Shown here in pieces: positions 26,199-35,323 of a DNA stretch of 39,504 nucleotides (its first letter is position 1; each line of letters starts with the position of its first letter). Made by a program: the position numbers and the translations under genes. Source of the stretch: Lachnospiraceae bacterium YSD2013 (GTDB lineage: Bacteria > Bacillota > Clostridia > Lachnospirales > Lachnospiraceae); contig FMTX01000029.1 in NCBI GenBank assembly GCA_900100895.1, positions 1-39,504 of the forward strand, written 5' to 3'. The notes under the pieces are model-generated. The model searched no databases. It saw only the letters and a program-made list of their open reading frames with translations, and was not told where the DNA came from.

Positions 26199-26341
26199 AA
26201 AGCACATAATATTCGGAGTGGGATTATTCCCGCTCCGATGTTGTGCGTTATAAAGAATGGGGTGTTCTTTTGCTTTTTGTAACATCTTTCTTAGCCAAGG
26301 AAGTTATTGCAAAAAGCAAAAATCAGGAGGTTATAGGTATT
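26199..26341 (+). promoter_or_regulatory. secY-adk spacer with strong hairpin
   Basis: A 10-bp stem (CGGAGTGGGA 26214-26223 with TCCCGCTCCG 26228-26237, one G-U pair, TTAT loop) is enclosed by GCACA/TGTGC (26202-26206, 26242-26246). There is no U-run, so it is more likely an RNA processing/stability element or partial attenuator than a terminator. The rest of the spacer is unremarkable. Confidence 0.55.
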
Positions 26342-26983
26342 ATGAAGATTATTATGTTAGGCGCTCCCGGCGCAGGTAAAGGTACTCAGGCTGAGATGAT
26401 CAGCGAGAAGTACGGTCTTCCTCACGTATCAACAGGAGACATCTTCCGTGCCAACATCAAGAACGGTACCGAACTTGGTAAGGAAGCCAAGAAGTATATG
26501 GATGCAGGTCAGCTTGTTCCCGATGAGCTCACAGTTAAGATCTTGCTTGACAGAGTAGCACAGGACGATTGCAAGAACGGTTATGTTCTTGACGGTTTCC
26601 CTCGTACCATTCCCCAGGCAGAGGTTCTTGACAAGGCTCTTACAGAGCTTGGCGACAAGGTTGACTACGCTATCAACGTTGACGTTCCCGATGAGAACAT
26701 CATCAATCGTATGTCCGGTCGTCGTGCATGTGTAACTTGCGGCGCTACATACCATGTAGTATATGCTCCCACAAAGGTTGAAGGTATTTGCGACAAGTGC
26801 GGAAGCGAACTTATTTTAAGAGATGACGATAAGCCCGAGACTGTTAAGAATCGTCTTGAGGTATATCATAAACAGACACAGCCCCTTATCGAGTACTACG
26901 ATAAGAAGGGTGTACTTAAAGAAGTAGACGGAACGGTGGATATGAATGAAGTCTTTAATTCAATTGTTTCCATTCTTGCGTAA
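26342..26983 (+). CDS. adk: Adenylate kinase
   Basis: 213 residues from ATG 26342 with AGGAGG upstream. A longer open frame to 26243 runs through the hairpin and has no initiation signal. It catalyses ATP + AMP to 2 ADP in the cytosol. It has the P-loop [17 protein letters not shown] and [12 protein letters not shown]-binding segments, and a long LID with four cysteines (CVTCG and CDKCG) that bind structural zinc, as in Gram-positive enzymes. The usual secY-adk-map order. Confidence 0.97.
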   Translation: MKIIMLGAPGAGKGTQAEMISEKYGLPHVSTGDIFRANIKNGTELGKEAKKYMDAGQLVPDELTVKILLDRVAQDDCKNGYVLDGFPRTIPQAEVLDKALTELGDKVDYAINVDVPDENIINRMSGRRACVTCGATYHVVYAPTKVEGICDKCGSELILRDDDKPETVKNRLEVYHKQTQPLIEYYDKKGVLKEVDGTVDMNEVFNSIVSILA

Positions 26984-26996
26984 CAGAGGAGGAAAA

Positions 26997-27758
26997 ATGT
27001 CAGTAACAATTAAGTCGCCAAGAGAAATCGAATTAATGAGAGAATCCTGCAGGATTCTGGGTGAGGTATACGAGCAGCTCGTAACTTACGTTAAGCCCGG
27101 AATGTCTACCAAGGACATCGACATTGAGGGAGAGCGCTTAATAAGAAGTTACGGATGTGTTCCCAACTTTTTAAACTATGAAGGATATCCGGCTTCCATC
27201 TGCGTATCGGTTAACGATGAAGTGGTACACGGAATTCCCCGTAAAGACCATATTATTAAGGAAGGCGATATCGTAAGCCTTGATGCAGGTCTTATTTATA
27301 AGGGTTATCATTCCGACGCAGCCCGCACCGTTGCGGTAGGCAAGATATCACCCGAAGCACAGAAGCTTATCGACGTAACGCGTCAGGCTTTCTTTGAAGG
27401 CATTAAGTACGCTAAGGCCGGAAATCACTTATATGACATATCCAATGCCATTGATGATTATGTAACACCTTTCGGTTATGGTATTGTAAGAGACCTTGTA
27501 GGTCACGGAATCGGAACCTCTCTTCATGAAGAGCCCCAGATTCCCAACTTCCGTCAGAAGAGAAAGGGCATTCTTCTTGAGCCCGGTATGACTCTTGCGA
27601 TTGAGCCCATGATTAATATGGGTACATGGGAAGTTTGCTGGGACGATGATGACTGGACGGTCGTTACCGCAGACGGATCACTTTCGGCACATTACGAGAA
27701 CACAATTCTTATTACCGAAGGCGAGCCCGAGATACTTACACTCGGTACTATGAAATAA
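26997..27758 (+). CDS. map: Type I methionine aminopeptidase
   Basis: 253 residues from ATG 26997 (AGAGGAGG just upstream). An earlier in-frame start inside adk lacks a site. It removes the initiator Met from nascent proteins. The di-metal ligands are all visible: Asp in SLDAG, Asp in HSDAART, His in GHGIGTSLHEEP, Glu in AIEPM and Glu in HYENT, plus the substrate-binding His in VHGIPR. The KOW-type RNA-binding gene often found between map and infA in Clostridia is absent. Confidence 0.97.
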   Translation: MSVTIKSPREIELMRESCRILGEVYEQLVTYVKPGMSTKDIDIEGERLIRSYGCVPNFLNYEGYPASICVSVNDEVVHGIPRKDHIIKEGDIVSLDAGLIYKGYHSDAARTVAVGKISPEAQKLIDVTRQAFFEGIKYAKAGNHLYDISNAIDDYVTPFGYGIVRDLVGHGIGTSLHEEPQIPNFRQKRKGILLEPGMTLAIEPMINMGTWEVCWDDDDWTVVTADGSLSAHYENTILITEGEPEILTLGTMK

Positions 27759-27810
27759 GTGATATATCTTAAGTAGATTAAACTGATTACGAAATATATG
27801 GAGGAATTGA

Positions 27811-28029
27811 ATGTCTAAGCAGGATGTAATTGAAATCGAAGGAACTGTAGTTGAGAAACTTCCCAATACCATGTTTCAGGTAGAACTTGAAAACGGTCAC
27901 AAGGTTTTGGCACATATCAGCGGTAAGCTTCGCCAGAACTTCATCAGAATCCTTCCCGGTGACAAGGTAACACTTGAACTTTCACCCTACGACCTTTCCA
28001 AGGGACGCATCATCTGGAGAGACAAATAA
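27811..28029 (+). CDS. infA: Translation initiation factor IF-1
   Basis: 72 residues, an S1-like OB fold: [41 protein letters not shown] and a terminal GRIIWRDK. It blocks the A site during initiation. TGGAGG lies ahead. Confidence 0.98.
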   Translation: MSKQDVIEIEGTVVEKLPNTMFQVELENGHKVLAHISGKLRQNFIRILPGDKVTLELSPYDLSKGRIIWRDK

Positions 28030-28055
28030 GTCTTCAAAGAAATATTTTTTAGGTA

Positions 28056-28084
28056 TTGCATTCGTGAAAACGTTGTGATAAAAT
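28056..28084 (+). promoter_or_regulatory. Internal promoter ahead of rpmJ-rpsM
   Basis: TTGCAT (28056-28061), 17 bp, TAAAAT (28079-28084). The predicted start is near 28091, directly before a hairpin formed by CTTTTTTGGGC and GCCCTAAAAAG (28095-28131, one mismatch). It would allow the alpha operon genes to be expressed separately. Confidence 0.65.
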
Positions 28085-28159
28085 GATACTCGGTCTTTTT
28101 TGGGCGAGAGGCTTTATTTTGCCCTAAAAAGCACACGGAAGAACTGAAAGGAGGACATC

Positions 28160-28273
28160 ATGAAAGTAAGATCTTCTGTTAAACCAATTTGCGAAAAATG
28201 CAAAGTTATCAAGCGTAAGGGCAAGATCAGAATTATCTGTGAAAACCCTAAGCACAAGCAGGTACAGGGTTAA
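28160..28273 (+). CDS. rpmJ: 50S ribosomal protein L36
   Basis: 37 residues: [20 protein letters not shown], then [10 protein letters not shown]. The Cys3-His zinc site marks the zinc form of L36, the smallest ribosomal protein. AAAGGAGG precedes ATG. Confidence 0.97.
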   Translation: MKVRSSVKPICEKCKVIKRKGKIRIICENPKHKQVQG

Positions 28274-28482
28274 TCCTTTATAGGATTTAAAGTATAGACG
28301 TAGACAGAGCCTACGAATAATACTTTTGAAACCGAGAGAGTTCGCTAAATTACGGAGAACTCGTACCTAGTCGGAAAAATCGGGAGCCGTCCCGATCGGG
28401 TGAGTGATCACCTCATTCAATTAGTTAAGCGCAATAGTGCGCACAGAAGCGATTTAGTCGCTAGAATTTGGAGGAATTAAAA
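28274..28482 (+). promoter_or_regulatory. Structured leader of rpsM with serial hairpins
   Basis: The 209-nt gap between rpmJ and rpsM holds at least five perfect short stems in a row: GAGTTC/GAACTC (28338-28362), CGGGA/TCCCG (28381-28394), GGTGA/TCACC (28399-28412), GCGC/GCGC (28429-28442) and AGCGA/TCGCT (28448-28462), then the GGAGG site. There is no T-run. This density suggests an autoregulatory leader, with S4 or S13 as candidate ligands by operon logic. That is an inference. Confidence 0.5.
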
Positions 28483-28851
28483 ATGGCTCGTATCGCAGGT
28501 ATTGATTTACCCAGAGAAAAACGTGTCGAAATCGGTTTGACTTACATCTACGGTATCGGTAGAACTTCCTCAAACAAGATTTTGGCAGACGCTAAGGTTA
28601 ATCCCGACACTCGTGTTCGTGACTTAACCGATGATGAAGTTAAGAGAATCAGTGAAGTAATTGAAACTCACTATGTAGTTGAAGGTGACCTTCGTCGTGA
28701 AGTTGCATTCAACATCAAGACTCTTCAGGAAATCGGATGCTACAGAGGTATCCGTCATCGTAAGGGACTTCCCGTTCGTGGTCAGAAGACTAAGACCAAC
28801 GCTCGTACCCGTAAAGGTCCCAAGCGTACAGTTGCTAACAAGAAGAAGTAA
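28483..28851 (+). CDS. rpsM: 30S ribosomal protein S13
   Basis: 122 residues from ATG 28483 (GGAGG upstream). A start 15 bases earlier would overlap the ribosome-binding site. [25 protein letters not shown] and the C-terminal signature [20 protein letters not shown] match. It contacts P-site tRNA from the 30S head. Confidence 0.98.
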   Translation: MARIAGIDLPREKRVEIGLTYIYGIGRTSSNKILADAKVNPDTRVRDLTDDEVKRISEVIETHYVVEGDLRREVAFNIKTLQEIGCYRGIRHRKGLPVRGQKTKTNARTRKGPKRTVANKKK

Positions 28852-28890
28852 TTAACAGTAAATGATTTGGAGAAAGTAGGTTAGTTTAAA

Positions 28891-29283
28891 ATGGCAAAAG
28901 TTGCAAAGAAAGTAACAAAGAAACGTGTCAGAAAAAACGTTGAACGCGGACAGGCACATATTCAGGCATCCTTTAACAACACTATCGTTACATTAACAGA
29001 TGCCGAAGGTAATGCTTTATCATGGGCAAGTGCCGGTGGTCTTGGATTCAGAGGTTCAAAGAAATCTACTCCCTACGCTGCACAGACAGCCGCTGAAACA
29101 GCTACAAAGGCTGCTTTATTACACGGCTTAAAGTATGTTGACGTATTCGTAAAGGGTCCCGGCTCAGGCCGTGAGGCTGCAATTCGTGCACTTGCTGCTG
29201 CAGGTTTGGAAGTTGTTTCTATTAAGGATGTAACTCCCGTACCTCACAACGGATGCAGACCCCCCAAGCGTCGTCGCGTGTAG
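28891..29283 (+). CDS. rpsK: 30S ribosomal protein S11
   Basis: 130 residues: an N-terminal basic arm, [15 protein letters not shown], and the conserved end [18 protein letters not shown]. It forms the platform near the E site and interacts with S18 and S6. Confidence 0.98.
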   Translation: MAKVAKKVTKKRVRKNVERGQAHIQASFNNTIVTLTDAEGNALSWASAGGLGFRGSKKSTPYAAQTAAETATKAALLHGLKYVDVFVKGPGSGREAAIRALAAAGLEVVSIKDVTPVPHNGCRPPKRRRV

Positions 29284-29382
29284 TTGTATATTTTACTGAT
29301 GCATATATACATAGTTTTTTAATTAGTTGGAAGAAGACGGCATAAGCCGCTGTAAACAATATTTTGAAAGGAAATTAAAACA

Positions 29383-29976
29383 ATGGCAATTAACAGAACT
29401 CCTGTGTTAAAAAGATGCAGATCCTTAGATCTCGATCCTATCTTCTTAGGATATGACAAGAAGTCCAACAGAACCAGCGCTCGCGCAGGTAAGAAGATGT
29501 CCGAATACGGACTTCAGCTTCGTGAGAAGCAGAAAGCTAAATTCATCTACGGCGTACTTGAGAAGCCTTTCCGTAACTACTATGAGAAGGCTGATCGTAT
29601 GAAAGGTATGACCGGTGAAAACCTTATGACCATGCTTGAGTCCAGACTTGACAACGTAGTTTTCCGTATGGGCTTTGCACGTACTCGTAAGGAAGCAAGA
29701 CAGGTTGTTGACCACAAGCACGTTCTTGTAAACGGCAAGTGCATCAACATTCCTTCATATCTTATTAAAGCAGGCGACGTAATCACTTTAAGCGACAAGG
29801 CTAAAGAGTTACAGCGTTATAAGGATATCCTCGAAGTAACAGGTGGCAGACTCGTTCCCGAATGGCTTGATGTAGATGCTGACGCATTCAAGGGAACTGT
29901 TAAGAATCTTCCTACCAGAGAGATGATTGACGTACCTGTTAACGAAATGCTTATTGTCGAGTTATACTCCAAATAA
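29383..29976 (+). CDS. rpsD: 30S ribosomal protein S4
   Basis: 197 residues, C-minus type (the N-terminal zinc cysteines are missing; a single Cys13 remains). The S4 RNA-binding domain follows with LESRLDNVVFRMGFARTRKEARQVVDHKHVLVNGK. It is a primary assembly protein and nucleates the 30S body. It lies inside the alpha operon, as in E. coli and Lachnospiraceae, unlike Bacillus where it stands alone. Confidence 0.97.
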   Translation: MAINRTPVLKRCRSLDLDPIFLGYDKKSNRTSARAGKKMSEYGLQLREKQKAKFIYGVLEKPFRNYYEKADRMKGMTGENLMTMLESRLDNVVFRMGFARTRKEARQVVDHKHVLVNGKCINIPSYLIKAGDVITLSDKAKELQRYKDILEVTGGRLVPEWLDVDADAFKGTVKNLPTREMIDVPVNEMLIVELYSK

Positions 29977-30012
29977 TGTAATTTCACTTAAATCAAAAGG
30001 AGGGTATTTACT

Positions 30013-30978
30013 GTGTTTGAATTTGAAAGACCCAATGTGGAAGTTGTTGAAGTGTCCGAAGATAAGAAGTATGGCAAGTTTGTTGCCGAGCCTCTTGAGA
30101 GAGGTTACGGTATTACCCTTGGCAATTCTTTAAGAAGAATCATGCTTTCTTCATTACCCGGCGCTGCAGTAAGCCAGATTAAGATTGAAGGCGTACTTCA
30201 TGAGTTTTCATCTATTCCCGGTGTTAAGGAAGATGTTACAGAGATTATCTTGAACATCAAGAAGCTCGCTATTAAGAATACCAGCGATTCTTTCGAGCCC
30301 AAGACCGCATACATCGATTTCACAGGTGAAGGCGTAATCAAGGCTTCCGACATTCAGGCTGATTCTGACATTGAAATTTTAAATCCCGATCTTGTAATCG
30401 CTACACTTTGCGGCGGCAAGGATGCTAAGTTCTACATGGAACTCACCATCACCAAGGGCCGTGGCTACGTAGGCGCTGACAAGAATAAAAACGATGATCT
30501 TCCCATCGGTGTTATCGCAATCGATTCCATCTATACTCCCGTTGAGAGAGTTAACATGTCCGTTGCTAACACCCGTGTTGGTCAGGTAACTGACTTTGAC
30601 AAGCTTACACTTGACGTTTACACTAACGGAACCCTTGCTCCCGAAGAGGCAGTCAGCCTTGCAGCTAAGGTATTAAGTGAGCACTTAAGCCTCTTCATCG
30701 ATCTTTCTGAGGCAGGTCAGAAGACTGACGTTATTACCAGCAAGGAAGATTCTTCCAAGGGCAGAGCTGTTGATGACATGAGCATCGACGAGCTTGAGCT
30801 TTCCGTTCGTTCTTACAACTGCTTGAAGAGAGCAGGTATCAACACTGTAGGAGAGCTTGTTAACAAGACACCCGAAGACATGATGAAGGTTAGAAACCTT
30901 GGTCGTAAGTCTTTGGACGAAGTATTGCTTAAGCTTAAGGAGTTAGGTCTCCAGCTTAACAACGCTGACGATATCTAA
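30013..30978 (+). CDS. rpoA: RNA polymerase alpha subunit
   Basis: 321 residues from GTG 30013 with AGGAGGG ahead. The N-terminal dimerisation domain ([39 protein letters not shown]) is followed by a linker near 230-250. The C-terminal UP-element-binding domain contains [19 protein letters not shown] and [11 protein letters not shown]. The only core polymerase gene in the window. Confidence 0.98.
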   Translation: MFEFERPNVEVVEVSEDKKYGKFVAEPLERGYGITLGNSLRRIMLSSLPGAAVSQIKIEGVLHEFSSIPGVKEDVTEIILNIKKLAIKNTSDSFEPKTAYIDFTGEGVIKASDIQADSDIEILNPDLVIATLCGGKDAKFYMELTITKGRGYVGADKNKNDDLPIGVIAIDSIYTPVERVNMSVANTRVGQVTDFDKLTLDVYTNGTLAPEEAVSLAAKVLSEHLSLFIDLSEAGQKTDVITSKEDSSKGRAVDDMSIDELELSVRSYNCLKRAGINTVGELVNKTPEDMMKVRNLGRKSLDEVLLKLKELGLQLNNADDI

Positions 30979-30987
30979 AGTTAATAA

Positions 30988-31052
30988 TGCGGTAAGTCCA
31001 TAAGAGCGCGCATTAGAGTTTAATTGTGCGGTAAGACCATAAGAGCACGCAT
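30988..31052 (+). repeat. 26-bp direct repeat between rpoA and rplQ
   Basis: Two copies, 30988-31013 and 31027-31052, start TGCGGTAAG and end in CGCAT. They match at 24 of 26 positions with a 39-bp period. Each can form a small TGCG/CGCA hairpin. The second copy abuts the rplQ ribosome-binding site (AAAGGA). Confidence 0.75.
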
Positions 31053-31066
31053 GAAAGGAATTAAAA

Positions 31067-31549
31067 ATGGCAAAGTACAGAAAGTTAAGCAGAACATCTG
31101 CACAGAGAAAGGCTTTATTAAGAGGCCAGGTTACTTCTTTAGTAGCTAACGGTAAGATCGTTACCACCGAAGCTAAGGCTAAGGAAGTTCAGAAGATTGT
31201 TGAAGGTTTAATTGCACTCGCAGTTAAGGAGAAAGACAATTTCGAAACAGTTAAAGTAAACGCTAAGGTTGCTAAGAAAGATAAAGACGGCAAGCGCGTT
31301 AAGGAAGTAGTTGACGGCAAGAAAGTTACCGTATACGAAACCGTTGAGAAGGAAATCAAGAAGGATGCTCCTTCCAAGCTTCACGCACGTCGTCAGATGC
31401 TTAAGGTTCTCTACACAGATGAGACCAACAAGCTCTTCGATGAAATCGCTCCCAAGTACGTTAACCGTAACGGTGGTTACACCCGTATCGTAAAGATCGG
31501 CCAGCGTAAGGGCGATGCAGCAATGGAAGTACTTCTTGAGTTAGTTTAA
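31067..31549 (+). CDS. rplQ: 50S ribosomal protein L17 with internal insertion
   Basis: 160 residues, about 35-40 more than the common 116-127. The N-terminal [20 protein letters not shown] and the C-terminal [19 protein letters not shown] are standard. The extra residues lie at about 58-102, a Lys/Val/Asp-rich stretch with [21 protein letters not shown]17 lies at the base of the 50S near the tunnel. Longer L17 versions occur in Clostridia. Last gene of the superoperon. Confidence 0.97.
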   Translation: MAKYRKLSRTSAQRKALLRGQVTSLVANGKIVTTEAKAKEVQKIVEGLIALAVKEKDNFETVKVNAKVAKKDKDGKRVKEVVDGKKVTVYETVEKEIKKDAPSKLHARRQMLKVLYTDETNKLFDEIAPKYVNRNGGYTRIVKIGQRKGDAAMEVLLELV

Positions 31550-31558
31550 TTCAACATT

Positions 31559-31588
31559 AAAGACCGGTGCACATGCACCGGTCTTTTT
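31559..31588 (+). terminator. Terminator closing the ribosomal superoperon
   Basis: A perfect 12-bp stem (AAAGACCGGTGC 31559-31570 with GCACCGGTCTTT 31575-31586) and tetraloop ACAT, with the T-run continuing to 31588. Confidence 0.93.
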
Positions 31589-31613
31589 GTATCCCACTAA
31601 TTAAATATTACAA

Positions 31614-31835
31614 TTAAGGCTCAGCCTCTTCCCCACTCACGCTTGTGCTATAAGCTATATCAGGATTCTTATCCGCATATTGGCTGAGTGTCTCGTGACC
31701 GCTGATAACATGCACGATTATCATGCATATTACGATTATCAGTATAATCTTAAGCAGGGGCTGAATGATATTCTTTTGATAAGGCTTTAAGGCCTTTCTT
31801 ATACGCTCAAATAGTTCTTTTATCTTGAGTTTCAT
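31614..31835 (-). CDS. Small single-pass membrane protein, 73 aa
   Basis: I do not recognise it. The start is taken at the minus-strand ATG 31835-31833 (MKLKIKELFERIRKALKPYQ), because AAGGA lies six bases upstream. An earlier in-frame ATG (31856) has no site. A basic amphipathic N-terminal segment is followed by one strongly hydrophobic helix (about residues 29-46, IIQPLLKIILIIVICMIIV) and a short acidic tail. It is oriented against its neighbours, between the rplQ terminator and ecfA1. Confidence 0.5.
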   Translation of the reverse strand: MKLKIKELFERIRKALKPYQKNIIQPLLKIILIIVICMIIVHVISGHETLSQYADKNPDIAYSTSVSGEEAEP

Positions 31836-31919
31836 CGCTATTCCTTGTATAATCAATTAGATTGAATTACAGTAATTTAAGTACACAAACAGTATATAAC
31901 ATCGACAGGTAATATAAAA

Positions 31920-32771
31920 GTGTCAATCATTCAAACAGACAACCTAACATTTGAATATATAAGGCGCGACGAAGAAGGCAATGTGGAAGGAATCACAACC
32001 GCTGTGGATAACGTGTCTTTGGAAATCAACCGCGGTGAATTTGTAGCCATCTTAGGCCACAACGGTTCCGGCAAGTCCACTCTTGCCAAGCATCTCAACG
32101 CTATTCTTTTTCCGACAGAGGGAACCGTATTCGTAGACGGCAAGGATACTAAGGAAGATGCCAATCTTTGGAACGTGCGTGAGACCGTAGGCATGGTATT
32201 CCAGAACCCCGACAATCAGATAATCGGTCAGGTAGTAGAAGAAGACGTAGGCTTCGGCCCCGAGAACCAGGGCGTGCCCACCGAGGAAATCTGGCAGCGC
32301 ATGGAAGAGAGCCTTAAGGCAGTGGGAATGTACGAGTTTCGTAAGAAATCCCCCAACCGCTTATCCGGCGGACAGAAGCAGCGCGTATCCATCGCAGGAG
32401 TTCTTGCAATGCATCCCAAGTGCATCGTACTCGATGAGCCTACAGCGATGCTCGACCCTATCGGCCGCAAGGAAGTCATCCGTGCGGTAAGAGCACTTAA
32501 TGACGTAGAGAAGATTACGGCGATCCTCATAACTCACTACATGGATGAGATAGTTCACGCCGACAAAGTTATAGTAATGGACAAGGGTAAGATAGCGATG
32601 GCGGGCACACCGCGCGAGATATTCTCCCAGGTAGATAAGCTTAAAGCGTTAAGCCTCGACGTTCCGCAGGTCACTATGTGCGCCCACGAACTTAAGAAGG
32701 CGGGCCTTCCCATCCCCGACGGAATTCTTACCAACGAAGAACTTGTAAAGGCTTTGAAGCAATGTCGATAA
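31920..32771 (+). CDS. ecfA1: ECF transporter ATPase EcfA1
   Basis: 283 residues starting at GTG 31920. ABC ATPase of the energy-coupling-factor vitamin/metal uptake module. Walker A is GHNGSGKST (46-54), the Q-loop is VFQNPDNQI, the signature is LSGGQ (148-152) and Walker B is LDEPT (171-175). It pairs with EcfA2 and EcfT in the membrane and can serve many substrate-binding S components encoded elsewhere (none is seen here). It overlaps ecfA2 by ten bases. Confidence 0.95.
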   Translation: MSIIQTDNLTFEYIRRDEEGNVEGITTAVDNVSLEINRGEFVAILGHNGSGKSTLAKHLNAILFPTEGTVFVDGKDTKEDANLWNVRETVGMVFQNPDNQIIGQVVEEDVGFGPENQGVPTEEIWQRMEESLKAVGMYEFRKKSPNRLSGGQKQRVSIAGVLAMHPKCIVLDEPTAMLDPIGRKEVIRAVRALNDVEKITAILITHYMDEIVHADKVIVMDKGKIAMAGTPREIFSQVDKLKALSLDVPQVTMCAHELKKAGLPIPDGILTNEELVKALKQCR

Positions 32772-33610
32772 TAGTTAATCACCTGACATATCGTTACAAT
32801 CCCGGTACGGCCATGGAGTCTACCGCGCTTGACGATATCAACCTGAAAATTGAAGACGGCGAATTTATAGGTCTTATAGGCCACACAGGCTCCGGTAAGT
32901 CCACGTTGGTGCAACAGCTTAACGGTATACTTAAGCCCACTTCAGGCGGCGTATACGTGGACGGAGCGGACATCTCCGACGAAGGTTATAATCTTAAGAA
33001 ACTTCGCGGCGAGGTCGGCCTCGTATTCCAGTACCCCGAGCACCAGCTTTTCGAGACCGATGTATTCTCCGACGTATGTTTCGGCCCTAAGAACTTAGGC
33101 CTTTCGAAAAAAGAAACCGAGCTTCGCGCCTATGAAGCCCTCAAGCAGGTAGGTATCGAAGATGACTACTTCTACCAGTCACCCTTCGACTTATCCGGCG
33201 GACAGAAGCGTCGCGTGGCCATAGCAGGCGTACTTGCAATGAAGCCCAAGGTTCTTATCCTTGACGAGCCCACAGCAGGTCTCGATCCCAAAGGCCGCGA
33301 CGAGCTCTTAGAGAAGCTCACAGCCATCCGTAAGGACACAGGATGCACCATAATCCTTGTATCCCACAGCATGGAAGACGTAGCCCGCTACGCCGACAGA
33401 ATCGTAGTAATGCACAAGGGCAAGATTGCTTTTGACGAAACGCCGTCCGAAGTATTCAAGCACCGCGACGAGCTCAAAGAAATGGGCTTAGGTGTTCCGA
33501 ACATCACCGAGACCATGTACGAGCTCAAAGCCGCAGGCTTCCCCGTATCCACCGACATCATCACCGTGGATACAGCTGTCAAAGAAATTTTGCGTGTTAT
33601 GGGCAAATAA
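32762..33610 (+). CDS. ecfA2: ECF transporter ATPase EcfA2
   Basis: 282 residues. Walker [10 protein letters not shown] (40-48), [21 protein letters not shown] as Q-loop region, [23 protein letters not shown]. It is the second, non-identical ATPase of the ECF module. ATG 32762 lies inside the last codons of ecfA1, giving translational coupling. Confidence 0.95.
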   Translation: MSIIVNHLTYRYNPGTAMESTALDDINLKIEDGEFIGLIGHTGSGKSTLVQQLNGILKPTSGGVYVDGADISDEGYNLKKLRGEVGLVFQYPEHQLFETDVFSDVCFGPKNLGLSKKETELRAYEALKQVGIEDDYFYQSPFDLSGGQKRRVAIAGVLAMKPKVLILDEPTAGLDPKGRDELLEKLTAIRKDTGCTIILVSHSMEDVARYADRIVVMHKGKIAFDETPSEVFKHRDELKEMGLGVPNITETMYELKAAGFPVSTDIITVDTAVKEILRVMGK

Positions 33611-33634
33611 TTCCGCACGCTTACAGAGGTAACA

Positions 33635-34438
33635 ATGCTTAGAGACATAACACTGGGCCAGTATTACCCCGCAGATTCGGTAATACACAGACTTGACCCA
33701 AGAGTTAAATTGATGGGAACGCTGATTTTCCTAACTTCCCTCTTTATCACCAAATCCTTCTACGGATACATACCCGCGATTTTATTTCTTTTTATGGTAA
33801 TTAAACTATCGAAGGTTCCTTTTTCCTTCATGGTACGAGGTATGAAGGCAATCGCTTTCCTGCTTGCTTTTTCCGTAATACTTAACCTGTTCCTGACACA
33901 GGGCGAGGTGATATTCGAGTTCTGGAAGCTTAAGATTACCAAAGAGGGCATCTACACCGCCGGATTCATGGCGATAAGGCTGTCCTTCCTGATAATCGGC
34001 TCCTCCGTCATGACACTCACCACCACACCGAATAACTTAACCGACGGCCTGGAAAAGGGCCTCGGCTTCCTTAAGATAATACACGTACCCGTTCACGAAA
34101 TCTCGATGATGATGTCCATCGCCCTTCGTTTCATCCCCATCCTCATGGAGGAAACGGACAAGATTATGAAGGCTCAGATGGCTCGCGGTGCAGATTTTGA
34201 AAGCGGCAACATGTTTAAGCGCGTTAAGAGCCTCGTGCCCTTGCTGGTACCGCTCTTCGTATCGGCTTTCAGACGCGCCAATGACCTTGCAATGGCCATG
34301 GAGGCCCGCTGCTACAGAGGCGGCGAAGGTCGTACCAAGATGAAACCCCTTAAATACAGAAAACGTGACGCAATCGGCTACCTGGTACTGGTTCTTTACC
34401 TCGGTATCATCATTGCCCTTCGCATTCTTTTGAAATAA
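33635..34438 (+). CDS. ecfT: ECF transporter transmembrane subunit EcfT
   Basis: 267 residues. It begins LGQYYPADSVIHRLDPRVKL, typical for EcfT. Five to six membrane helices follow. The two coupling helices carry Ala-Arg-Gly type motifs (QMARGADFESG and MAMEARCYRGGEGRTKM) that insert into the ATPase grooves. A last helix forms the C-terminus. Together with EcfA1 and EcfA2 it makes a general energizing module. Confidence 0.95.
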   Translation: MLRDITLGQYYPADSVIHRLDPRVKLMGTLIFLTSLFITKSFYGYIPAILFLFMVIKLSKVPFSFMVRGMKAIAFLLAFSVILNLFLTQGEVIFEFWKLKITKEGIYTAGFMAIRLSFLIIGSSVMTLTTTPNNLTDGLEKGLGFLKIIHVPVHEISMMMSIALRFIPILMEETDKIMKAQMARGADFESGNMFKRVKSLVPLLVPLFVSAFRRANDLAMAMEARCYRGGEGRTKMKPLKYRKRDAIGYLVLVLYLGIIIALRILLK

Positions 34439-34454
34439 TTATCGGTAAAAGAAA

Positions 34455-35195
34455 ATGAAACGAGTTCTTATGTGCGTATCCTACGACGGCACGGCCTACA
34501 GCGGCTGGCAGGTTCAGGATAACGCCCGCACCATCGAAGGAGAACTTAATAAAGCACTTACGGACCTTACGGGCACTCCCTCGGAAGTTATAGGAGCGAG
34601 CCGCACCGACGCAGGAGTTCACAGCCTCGCCAGCATGTGCGTGTTCGACACCGATATGCGGATGCCTGCCGACAAGTATTCTTTTGCCCTCAATACCAGA
34701 CTTCCCGAAGACATCAGAGTCGTATGGTCCCGCGAAGTGGCTGAGGACTTTCACCCGCGCCACGTTAACACTGTTAAGACCTACGAGTATCATATATACA
34801 ATGCAGAGTTCTGCCCGCCTACAGAGCGCCTTTACGCGTTCCACGAGAGACGTCCCCTCAACATCAATCTAATGCAGGAAGGCGCCGCTTATCTTATCGG
34901 CGAGCATGACTTTAAGAGCTTCTGCAGTGTGAATACGAATGCAGAGACCACAGTTCGCACCATCCTTGATATTAAGGTGAACCGAAACGGCGAGAAAGTC
35001 ATAATAAGCGTCACCGGCACCGGTTTCCTATACAACCAGGTCAGAATCATCGCCGGAACCCTCATGTGGGTGGGACTCGGCATCAGAAAGCCACAGGAAG
35101 TGCAGGATATGCTTATGGCATTGGACCGAAACGCATCTGGACCCACTGCCCCGGCGTATGGTTTACTGCTCAAATCGTTCGAATTTATCAAATAA
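34455..35195 (+). CDS. truA: tRNA pseudouridine synthase A
   Basis: 246 residues. It makes pseudouridine 38-40 in the tRNA anticodon arm. Catalytic Asp52 lies in ASRTDAGVHS. Other family marks are YDGTAYSGWQVQ at the N-terminus, HPRHV..KTYEYHIYN, and GTGFLYNQVRIIAGTLMWVG at the C-terminus. It follows ecfT as in most Firmicutes, but the usual rplM-rpsI pair does not follow. Confidence 0.96.
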   Translation: MKRVLMCVSYDGTAYSGWQVQDNARTIEGELNKALTDLTGTPSEVIGASRTDAGVHSLASMCVFDTDMRMPADKYSFALNTRLPEDIRVVWSREVAEDFHPRHVNTVKTYEYHIYNAEFCPPTERLYAFHERRPLNINLMQEGAAYLIGEHDFKSFCSVNTNAETTVRTILDIKVNRNGEKVIISVTGTGFLYNQVRIIAGTLMWVGLGIRKPQEVQDMLMALDRNASGPTAPAYGLLLKSFEFIK

Positions 35196-35264
35196 TCAGT
35201 ACATTATCGTCGCATAAATGCGAGAAATATGGCAAAATTAATACATAATACCGCAAAATGTGGG

Positions 35265-35293
35265 TTGTTGCTCCCTGACTAACGATATATAAT
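35265..35293 (+). promoter_or_regulatory. Promoter of the LytTR two-component operon
   Basis: TTGTTG (35265-35270), 17 bp, perfect TATAAT (35288-35293), predicted start near 35300. A TCGCAT/ATGCGA palindrome lies 50 bp upstream (35210-35223). Confidence 0.65.
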
Positions 35294-35323
35294 TATATCA
35301 AGAATGTTCGGGGGGACAGAGCT

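Noticed and set aside
26243-26341. N-terminally extended adenylate kinase
   Set aside because: The extension runs through the secY-adk hairpin, lacks an initiation site, and the canonical [15 protein letters not shown] start has AGGAGG upstream.
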